From Candidatus Bathyarchaeota archaeon (lineage in GTDB: Archaea > Thermoproteota > Bathyarchaeia > 40CM-2-53-6), in assembly GCA_005882955.1 (NCBI GenBank), contig VBBB01000050.1, positions 388-11,938 on the forward strand: DNA of 11,551 bases, written 5' to 3'. Of this stretch, positions 6,715 to 11,551 are shown one piece after another. The notes below the pieces were generated by a model. That model did not search any database. It was given only the letters and a program-made list of their open reading frames with translations, and was not told where the DNA came from. The position numbers and the translations under genes were made by a program. Each line of letters begins with the position of its first letter. Position 1 is the first letter of the stretch.

Positions 6715-7182
6715 TTAGCCCTTGTATTGTTCAACGAATGCCAGCGAACGGGTCCGTTTGAGAGCGGGCGCAGCATAGGCTAATCCTCCGACAATTGCGG
6801 AGCCGAGGAGCAAGCCCAGGTTGGTTGAGAGAATACTCTCGGTCGCCAAGAATCTTAGCCAGAGAGGCGATAGTCCGATGATTGACACGACAACTCCCCG
6901 TAGAATGTACCGAAGCTGAATTTGCAATCCTGATCCTCCATATGCGAATAGTGCAAGTTCCTCCTTCTGGGTTCTGGATGAATTAGAGAGAGCTGCCAGA
7001 GCGCACGTCATTGGCACAAGAACTAGCAAGGTTGCGAACCAGGCAGGCTGATTGAATGGCTGGAGCTGGGCGAATACGCTTTCGAGGCTAGCGAGAGTTA
7101 GAATCGATATTGCAAGCAGGTCCGATAGTTCTCTGGGAAGTGCTCCTGAGAGTACGACTGGAGCCCAGCTGGGTCTCTCCAA
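6715..7182 (-). CDS. Minimal FtsX-like ABC permease
   Basis: This 155-residue membrane protein has about four predicted transmembrane segments, near 19-38, 47-66, 93-111 and 118-140. Between segments 2 and 3, TQKEELALFAYGGSGLQIQL (72-90) resembles the FtsX/MacB loop in which a KEIGxLRALGAS-like stretch contacts the ATPase. Typical FtsX/MacB proteins are far longer, with a large extracellular domain between segments 1 and 2; here only about eight residues separate them, so the outer domain is missing. The start is a TTG at 7182, seven bases after the regulator's stop, with GAGGT placed well upstream of it. The ATPase gene follows after four bases, so the two should form one complex. The FtsX relation is inferred from topology and the loop, not from strong identity; no substrate is indicated. 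Confidence 0.7.
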   Translation of the reverse strand: MERPSWAPVVLSGALPRELSDLLAISILTLASLESVFAQLQPFNQPAWFATLLVLVPMTCALAALSNSSRTQKEELALFAYGGSGLQIQLRYILRGVVVSIIGLSPLWLRFLATESILSTNLGLLLGSAIVGGLAYAAPALKRTRSLAFVEQYKG

Positions 7183-7189
7183 TAGCCAG

Positions 7190-7666
7190 CTACCTCTCGT
7201 CAGTCCCGGCCATGGCCCTGAAGTAAGTTCCTAAACGGCCCTCATCGTAAGTCCGGATTACCGAGGAGGCGAAGTCGATGTCAAGATTCATCGACCGAAG
7301 CTTCCCAAGAACCGCGTTTACATCCTCCTTGTTGCGAGCAACGATAAACACTAGACCTTCCGGAGTTCCGAGAGAACTGATCACGTTGACTGTCTCTGGA
7401 ATCTCACAGATCTGCTTCATGATGTCCTCTCTCGACGAGTCAGAGGGGAAGTTTGCCGCCACGACGACCTGTTCGGATAGCCCGAGCTTTGAGAAGTCGA
7501 CAAGGGTCGTGTATTCGCGTATGATGCCTTGATCCTCGAGTCTGTTGACTCTGTAGGCTATGACGTTAGGATGGAGAGCGAGCTTTCGACCGATCTCGAC
7601 GTAGGACTGTTTGGAGTTCTCTACGAGTTCTGCGAGGATTCGAAAGTCAGTCCCATCCAAGTTCAC
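7190..7666 (-). CDS. Lrp/AsnC-family transcription regulator
   Basis: The 158-residue protein starts at a GTG at 7666. The N-terminal helix-turn-helix (about 4-55) shows the family pattern: LDGTDFRILAELVENS, then SYVEIGRKLALHPNVIAYRVNRLEDQGII. The second half (about 65-150) has alternating strands and helices of the ligand-sensing, oligomerising RAM-type domain, although the usual glycine-rich ligand signature is weak. Members bind DNA as dimers or octamers and respond to amino acids or related metabolites. It lies 12 bases after cdvC and seven before the permease, inside the division array, so it may control its own operon; candidate sites would be in the region before 11096. That link is inference. 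Confidence 0.9.
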   Translation of the reverse strand: MNLDGTDFRILAELVENSKQSYVEIGRKLALHPNVIAYRVNRLEDQGIIREYTTLVDFSKLGLSEQVVVAANFPSDSSREDIMKQICEIPETVNVISSLGTPEGLVFIVARNKEDVNAVLGKLRSMNLDIDFASSVIRTYDEGRLGTYFRAMAGTDER

Positions 7667-7678
7667 TCTTGCACTCTC

Positions 7679-8830
7679 CTAGGTTGCCTTGAACGATTCG
7701 TCCCAATCGTAGTATCGCTTGAGAATTCCTGGTGAAACGCTGGGTCGTCGGCCGGTAATTATTGACTGGAAGTCTTCCATTGTGATGGCGTCTGGAACGG
7801 AGTTGAGATCGTTCACGTTTCCATGAGTGAAGAAGTTCCTGACAACTCTCAGCTGCGTCGATTGGAAGAGGTCTCTGATATCTCCGCCCGAGTATCCCTC
7901 GGTCATTCGGGCAAGTTCAGCGAAATCAACATTATTGTCCAGCTTTAGATCGTGAGCGTAGATCTGAAACATGTCCATTCGAGTCTTGATGTCGGGAAGT
8001 GGAATGTAGATTCTCTTCTGGAATCTGCGGATGAAGGGCTCATCAAGAACCCACGGCTTGTTCGTTGCTCCGATGAGGTATACGTGGAATTTTTTGTTCT
8101 TGTCCAGAATCCCGTCCATTTCCTTAAGGAACTGGTTCCGGACACGGACTTCGCCGCCGACCTCTTCTCCCCGAACTCCCATTAAGGAGTCTATCTCGTC
8201 GATGAATACGATTGCGGGCTGACCCTTCTCAGAACTCTCTCTCGCTTTCACGAAGAGTTGGGAAACGTTCCTCTCTGATTCTCCTAGCCATTTTGACATT
8301 AGAGAGGCTGCGTCTGCGCAGAAGAAGACTCCCTTTATCTCACTCGCCACTGCAGCAGCGAGCAGGGTCTTACCACATCCTGGCGGACCAAAGAATAGGA
8401 TTCCGCGAGGCCATCCGAGCGGAAAGAGATCCGGACGCCGCACCGGGAAGACAACTGATTCCTCTATCGCGCGCTTCGGCTTTTCGAGACCTGCGATATC
8501 GTCCCAGCTGATGTCAGGCTTCTCGGTGAGGACCCACTGGTCGAACTTGATGTTCTTCGACTCCTTGGTCTCGATCGAGTCAGATGGATGTGCGATTGGT
8601 TCGGAGTCGGATTGAAGTTCTTGGACCCGCCTACGGTAGGCTTCTGCGTGCTCAAGGTACACCTTGTTCTGTGGAGCATTGGGATAGAGTGAGCAGAGCT
8701 TCAGTAGAACCTCGATAGCTCGCTGGTACTTTGTCCCGGCGATTCGTTTGGAGCCCTTTCTCTCAAGTTCTATCGCTTCGTGAGCGTATTTCACTGCGAG
8801 GGATTCTAATTCTTCTGAAGCTGAGATCAG
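7679..8830 (-). CDS. cdvC: CdvC, Vps4-type AAA+ ATPase with MIT domain
   Basis: CdvC uses ATP to pull ESCRT-III subunits out of polymers at the division site. Counting from CTG at 8830 (383 residues), an N-terminal MIT domain spans about 5-75 (ELESLAVKYAHEAIELERKG), followed by a linker and the AAA module: GPPGCGKT (Walker A, 148-155), KWLGESE pore loop (180-186), VFIDEID (Walker B, 208-214), ATNKP (sensor 1) and FIRRF arginine fingers (267-271). The C-terminal part ends in SPGILKRYYDWDESF, as in Vps4. The first conventional start, GTG at 8794 (371 residues), would cut the first MIT helix. The CTG at 8830 sits five bases after aaggagg, a strong ribosome binding site, and keeps the helix whole. 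The frame is shared with cdvB, whose TAG is at 8879. The Lrp gene follows after 12 bases. Confidence 0.95.
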   Translation of the reverse strand: MISASEELESLAVKYAHEAIELERKGSKRIAGTKYQRAIEVLLKLCSLYPNAPQNKVYLEHAEAYRRRVQELQSDSEPIAHPSDSIETKESKNIKFDQWVLTEKPDISWDDIAGLEKPKRAIEESVVFPVRRPDLFPLGWPRGILFFGPPGCGKTLLAAAVASEIKGVFFCADAASLMSKWLGESERNVSQLFVKARESSEKGQPAIVFIDEIDSLMGVRGEEVGGEVRVRNQFLKEMDGILDKNKKFHVYLIGATNKPWVLDEPFIRRFQKRIYIPLPDIKTRMDMFQIYAHDLKLDNNVDFAELARMTEGYSGGDIRDLFQSTQLRVVRNFFTHGNVNDLNSVPDAITMEDFQSIITGRRPSVSPGILKRYYDWDESFKAT

Positions 8831-8835
8831 CCTTT

Positions 8836-8842
8836 CCTCCTT
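8836..8842 (-). promoter_or_regulatory. Strong Shine-Dalgarno site before the cdvC CTG
   Basis: On the minus strand, aaggagg is followed by five bases and then CTG at 8830. This is ideal spacing for initiation there and is too far (about 41 bases) from the GTG at 8794 to serve it. Confidence 0.6.
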
Positions 8843-8878
8843 GTGATCGTAACGGGGCGCGGCAAGGTTGGCCTCGCC

Positions 8879-9718
8879 CTAGTCCATGACTATCTTGCCG
8901 TCATCCTTCAGCTTCTGGAGAGACCCGCGAATTTCATCGGCGGGAACAGCTAGTTCCTCCGAGGCGGAATTGAGGCTCAATTCGCCGTTGTGACTCTTGA
9001 TGTAGTCCAGGACCCGCTCTTCCAGAGGCAACTCTTGCTGTTCTTCGACTCCGCCAGAGGTCACCGCGATGGGAATTCTGGGCTCTGGTGCCTGTGGTCT
9101 TGGGGCGGCAATTGCTTGCCTCGGTTCTGGCGAGGGTAGCTCTGGGAAGCGTTCTTTCATTTGTTGGGAAGCGATAGCGCTGGACTCTTCGAGGACCTTT
9201 TTCGCCTCATCGCTAGAGGTTTGAACGTCGGGGCCTTGGTCCGGGATCTCTCCTGTCTCGAGTTCCATGTCGCTAAGCATGTTGTTCACTTCTCCGAGTT
9301 CGGTGGCGACTTCGGGGATGACTCCTGCGATTCTTCCTCGGGTCTCGCGTACGACTCCGATGACGGGGGCGATTTGAGCCATGATGTCTCCGAACTCTTC
9401 GATAGTCTGGAGTCTGAGAACAACCCTTTCAAGCGCGAGTTCGCTACTAAGTGTGATGTGTGCCATCTTTCGAATCTCAGCACACTCGTTAGCGTAGAGG
9501 GCTGCGTGGGCGCTGTCCTTCGATAATTGGGCGCCTATGCAGCGCTGGAACATCTCTTTGTCTCGCTGCTGGAGCCTTGAGGACATGTGCTCCAGTTTTT
9601 CTTTCTGGGTTGCGAGCCGATAGAGAGCCTGATCCACTCGCTCCTTCAGAGGAATTGGGTGGACTTTTTCCTCGAGGCTTCTAAACAGGCCACGAAACCC
9701 CCTAGGTTTCTCGTACAT
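8879..9718 (-). CDS. cdvB: CdvB, ESCRT-III with C-terminal winged helix
   Basis: CdvB is the ESCRT-III subunit recruited by CdvA to the division site. This 279-residue protein starts at the ATG at 9718. The helical ESCRT-III core covers about 20-190 (LKERVDQALYRLATQKEKLE, then ALYANECAEIRKMA and LRLQTIEEFGDIM). Residues 187-196 (MKERFPELPS) match a motif shared by all three paralogues and probably bind the CdvC MIT domain. A proline/alanine-rich linker (about 197-225) leads to a small helical and strand domain at 229-279 (LEERVLDYIKSHNGE, ASEELAVPADEI, GKIVMD). This is a winged helix, as in Sulfolobus CdvB, where a broken winged helix binds the CdvA tail. It overlaps the cdvA end by 17 bases, so the pair is translationally coupled. 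Among the three ESCRT-III genes this is the best CdvB orthologue. Confidence 0.94.
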   Translation of the reverse strand: MYEKPRGFRGLFRSLEEKVHPIPLKERVDQALYRLATQKEKLEHMSSRLQQRDKEMFQRCIGAQLSKDSAHAALYANECAEIRKMAHITLSSELALERVVLRLQTIEEFGDIMAQIAPVIGVVRETRGRIAGVIPEVATELGEVNNMLSDMELETGEIPDQGPDVQTSSDEAKKVLEESSAIASQQMKERFPELPSPEPRQAIAAPRPQAPEPRIPIAVTSGGVEEQQELPLEERVLDYIKSHNGELSLNSASEELAVPADEIRGSLQKLKDDGKIVMD

Positions 9719-10418
9719 GAAGGACCATGACCTGGTCCTTCGGCTGGCTTGGAGCAGATGGAGCGGGGCTTGGGCCAGCTGCGGGTGTCTGGATCGCCGG
9801 GGCTGGGACGGTGGAACTGGAGGAGTCTAGCTTTGAGAGGTATCCGAAGATAGAGTCGACCTCTTTCCGCTCGGCCATTGCTCGGACTAGGCCGGTGTCG
9901 ATGGCGTCGCTGACTGCCTTGTAGCTCTGGTCATCGAATTCTCCCGAGGCGTGGAACATCTTGTTGCCAGCGAGATGCGTCTGGAGCTGTCGGAGCTGGG
10001 TGTTGAGGGTGCTGCTTCTCTGGCTGAGAGTGTCGAGGATCGACTTGCGTTTGGACTTGAGTTCGTTGATCGCGTCTTCGTGCTGTTTTCGCATATCCTC
10101 GTAGACGTCTTTCTGGATGTCGCCGACGCTGAAGAGCTCGTCGAGGGCTTTGAGTCGTCTCGTGACTACGTCGAATTCCTTGCGGAACTCTTCTGCCTCA
10201 ACCTTCCAGGTCGGGGCGAGTACGAGGGAGTCGGCGCTGATGGTTACCCGGTCGCCGGGGCATTGTACGAATTCTCCGTTTCCAACTTCTATTCCTACGC
10301 CAGTGACTTCGTCTTTGAGGTTGGCGTTGATTCCTACGACTTTGCCGAACGTGCGCCCGTACGGGTCCTGTAGGGGTCTGCCGAGGAATCTTCTGATTTG
10401 TTCAAGGGTTATGGGCAT
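9702..10418 (-). CDS. cdvA: CdvA, full-length form
   Basis: CdvA starts archaeal ESCRT assembly at mid-cell and recruits CdvB. I chose the ATG at 10418 (238 residues) over TTG at 10433 or ATG at 10424, because MPITLEQIRRFLG matches the usual CdvA beginning and a GGAG lies nine bases upstream. Residues about 1-72 form a PRC-barrel (FLGRPLQDPYGRTFGKVVGI, LVLAPTWKVEA). A coiled coil runs from about 73 to 200. A proline/alanine/serine-rich linker (about 202-226) then leads to a short tail, KDQVMVLHVRET, with strand-forming residues. In Sulfolobus a C-terminal CdvA peptide of this kind adds a strand to the CdvB winged helix. The gene is 30 bases after the first ESCRT-III and overlaps cdvB by 17 bases. 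Confidence 0.94.
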   Translation of the reverse strand: MPITLEQIRRFLGRPLQDPYGRTFGKVVGINANLKDEVTGVGIEVGNGEFVQCPGDRVTISADSLVLAPTWKVEAEEFRKEFDVVTRRLKALDELFSVGDIQKDVYEDMRKQHEDAINELKSKRKSILDTLSQRSSTLNTQLRQLQTHLAGNKMFHASGEFDDQSYKAVSDAIDTGLVRAMAERKEVDSIFGYLSKLDSSSSTVPAPAIQTPAAGPSPAPSAPSQPKDQVMVLHVRET

Positions 10419-10448
10419 GATCATATTCTCCAAAAAGGTTGGTCCGGG

Positions 10449-11096
10449 CTACCTCGGCACCGTGCTCTCGAGTGTGCCGAGAGCGGGTGATGGTAGCTCC
10501 GGGAATTTTTCGCGCATCCTTGTCTCTGCGATGGTGTTGGCGTCGGAGAGAATCTTCTGTGACTCTGCTCCGGACGCTTCGAAATCGTAGTTCTGCCCAG
10601 TTGCTTCGCCGACTTCCATGACTACGCTGTTGAGTGATTCCGAGATCTCGCCTAGTTCGTATCCAACTTGTGGGATGACGCCTTGTACCTGGTTTTTGAT
10701 GGCTGCTACTACGCCAGCGATCGGGCCCATTGTGGCTGCGACGTCGCCGAATTCCTGGATTGTCTCTAGTCGGAGGCCTACTTGTTCGAGGGCGAGTTCG
10801 CTGCGGAGTGTGATCTTTGCCATTTTGCGGATCTCTGCGATCTCGTTGGCGTACATTGTGCTGCGTGCGGTGTCGTGGACCATTTGTGCCTGTACGCACT
10901 TGTCGAATAGCGTCTTGTCGTGCTGCTGTGTCTTCATGTTGGCTCCTTCGAGCCGGTTCTGCTGTACTTTCAGCTTGTAGACGACTTGGCTGATTCTCTC
11001 TTTGAGGGGTTCTTGGTGGTGGACGCGCTCGGTTATCTTCGAGAGCAGTGGTTCTCTGCTCCCGCGGTCCCAGTTCTTCATAGACTTGTAGGACAT
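10449..11096 (-). CDS. ESCRT-III (CdvB paralogue), first gene of the array
   Basis: This 215-residue ESCRT-III subunit starts at the ATG at 11096. The core runs from about 28 to 195, with LKERISQVVYKLKVQQNRLE, DKCVQAQMVHDTARS, MYANEIAEIRKMAKITL and LRLETIQEFGDVA, close to the winged-helix CdvB. Near the end, MREKFPELPSP (194-204) repeats the shared CdvC-binding-like motif. It ends 11 residues later, with no winged helix, so it resembles the shorter CdvB1/B2-type paralogues that act in later constriction in Sulfolobus; which one it equals cannot be told. Being first, it probably follows the main promoter in the upstream intergenic region. The cdvA start is 30 bases beyond its TAG. Confidence 0.92.
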   Translation of the reverse strand: MSYKSMKNWDRGSREPLLSKITERVHHQEPLKERISQVVYKLKVQQNRLEGANMKTQQHDKTLFDKCVQAQMVHDTARSTMYANEIAEIRKMAKITLRSELALEQVGLRLETIQEFGDVAATMGPIAGVVAAIKNQVQGVIPQVGYELGEISESLNSVVMEVGEATGQNYDFEASGAESQKILSDANTIAETRMREKFPELPSPALGTLESTVPR

Positions 11097-11494
11097 GTGG
11101 GAATTTCTTCCTCTTGTTTCCCCGGTTGGTGGCGGGTTTTGCCAATTGAATTCTTGACATGGCTAGGTGTGGTTTGAACAGGTGGCGATGTTGATCTTTC
11201 AAGGCTAGGCAATAGAGAACGTGTGTTCGACGGATAATGTCGGTGCTTGTTGTGGGGTCCACAAGACGGTTTTGGTTTATATGCGATCCTGAAAACGTGG
11301 ATCGGTTTTGGGTTTTGCACAATTCTGATTTATCTTTGCTAGCTTAGAATCATCCGCGATCCGTCTGATCATTGACACTGTTTTTGTTATCATGTATCGA
11401 AAATCGGACTCTTGACGCTCTCTTATCGGCTGTTTTTGCGTTGGAACGCTTTTACCATTTTACCTCATAGATGACGGAATCCTAGGTAGAAAAA
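11097..11494. other. Divergent intergenic region
   Basis: About 400 bases separate the minus-strand division array from the plus-strand gene at 11495. Minus-strand frames open here (for example 11078-11320) are low-complexity shadows. The region probably holds promoters for both directions and any operator for the array. It is the longest gap in the right-hand 10 kb, where the other spacings are mostly under 50 bases. A purine stretch with gagg lies about 13 bases before the ATG at 11096 on the minus strand, only a weak ribosome binding site. Confidence 0.6.
11276..11283 (-). promoter_or_regulatory. Possible TATA box for the cdv array
   Basis: The minus strand reads catataaa here, the best TATA-like element before the first ESCRT-III gene. 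Transcription would begin near 11250, giving a leader of roughly 150 bases. No clear BRE is visible and the element is nearly symmetrical, so direction is uncertain. Confidence 0.3.
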
Positions 11495-11551
11495 ATGGGT
11501 CTAAACGATCTGACCATAGAGAAACTGATCACTGAGATCAACGGCTACAAA
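11495..11551 (+). CDS. Start of unidentified protein (partial)
   Basis: An ATG at 11495 opens 19 codons to the window end, beginning MGLNDLTIEKLITEINGYK. An upstream ATG at 11471 stops almost at once. The short stretch looks like an amphipathic helix with ordinary composition. It is transcribed away from the division array. The family cannot be recognised from so little. Confidence 0.5.
   Translation, partial: MGLNDLTIEKLITEINGYK

Noticed and set aside
6711..6776. Longer start for the ABC ATPase at 6776
   Set aside because: It would overlap the permease end, and the extra residues do not resemble the family; the ATG at 6708-6710 begins the usual ABC domain.
10402..11322. Long minus-strand open frame of 306 residues
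   Set aside because: It overlaps the first ESCRT-III gene in another frame and is low-complexity, rich in Arg, Thr and His; it is a shadow.
1..11551. CRISPR array, insertion sequence, rRNA or prophage
   Set aside because: No regularly spaced repeats with spacers, no transposase, integrase or phage-like proteins and no rRNA-like sequence were seen.

Overview
The window looks archaeal, most likely from the TACK group (Thermoproteota in the broad sense, e.g. Nitrososphaeria-like or a related uncultured lineage). The basis is a complete Cdv (archaeal ESCRT) division machinery: CdvA, several ESCRT-III/CdvB proteins and a Vps4-type CdvC ATPase. CdvA is the lineage-informative part. The exact taxon cannot be told from the sequence alone. 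I see no rRNA, tRNA, CRISPR array, integrase or transposase.

Layout. Bases 1-874 hold one small plus-strand gene for a ribbon-helix-helix-like protein (134-394) and a sparse stretch with a C5G8 tract and three degenerate 18-bp purine-rich repeats. At 875-1569 is a plus-strand sugar-phosphate nucleotidyltransferase gene broken by a frameshift. From 11096 down to 1589 every gene lies on the minus strand with short gaps or overlaps, so it reads as one long array. In transcription order: short ESCRT-III, CdvA, CdvB with a C-terminal winged helix, CdvC/Vps4, Lrp/AsnC regulator, a tiny FtsX-like permease, an FtsE/MacB-like ABC ATPase, a second short ESCRT-III, a second CdvA-like protein, a frame-disrupted M24 aminopeptidase, a Nudix hydrolase and cysteinyl-tRNA synthetase. 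A roughly 400-bp intergenic region (11097-11494) separates this array from a divergent plus-strand gene that starts at 11495 and runs off the window.

How the genes may work together. In the known Cdv system CdvA recruits CdvB through a C-terminal peptide that binds CdvB's winged helix; ESCRT-III paralogues polymerise and CdvC remodels them. The first block carries all these parts. The second block is a [short ESCRT-III, CdvA-like] pair in the same order as the start of the first block, but its CdvA-like protein lacks the proline-rich linker and terminal peptide, and its ESCRT-III lacks the winged helix. Between the blocks sit a regulator and a two-gene ABC module whose permease is small and FtsX-like. 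The most interesting possibility is a second, specialised ESCRT module co-expressed with a membrane ABC system reminiscent of bacterial FtsEX. The layout is seen in the sequence; the functional link is inference.

Quality notes. Two genes (875-1569 and 3523-4667) carry frame breaks with the same net change of frame and apparent loss of conserved residues, so either small real deletions or assembly errors are possible. CdvC and the M24 gene both continue in frame from the upstream TAG stop and lack an ATG/GTG/TTG at the expected N-terminus.
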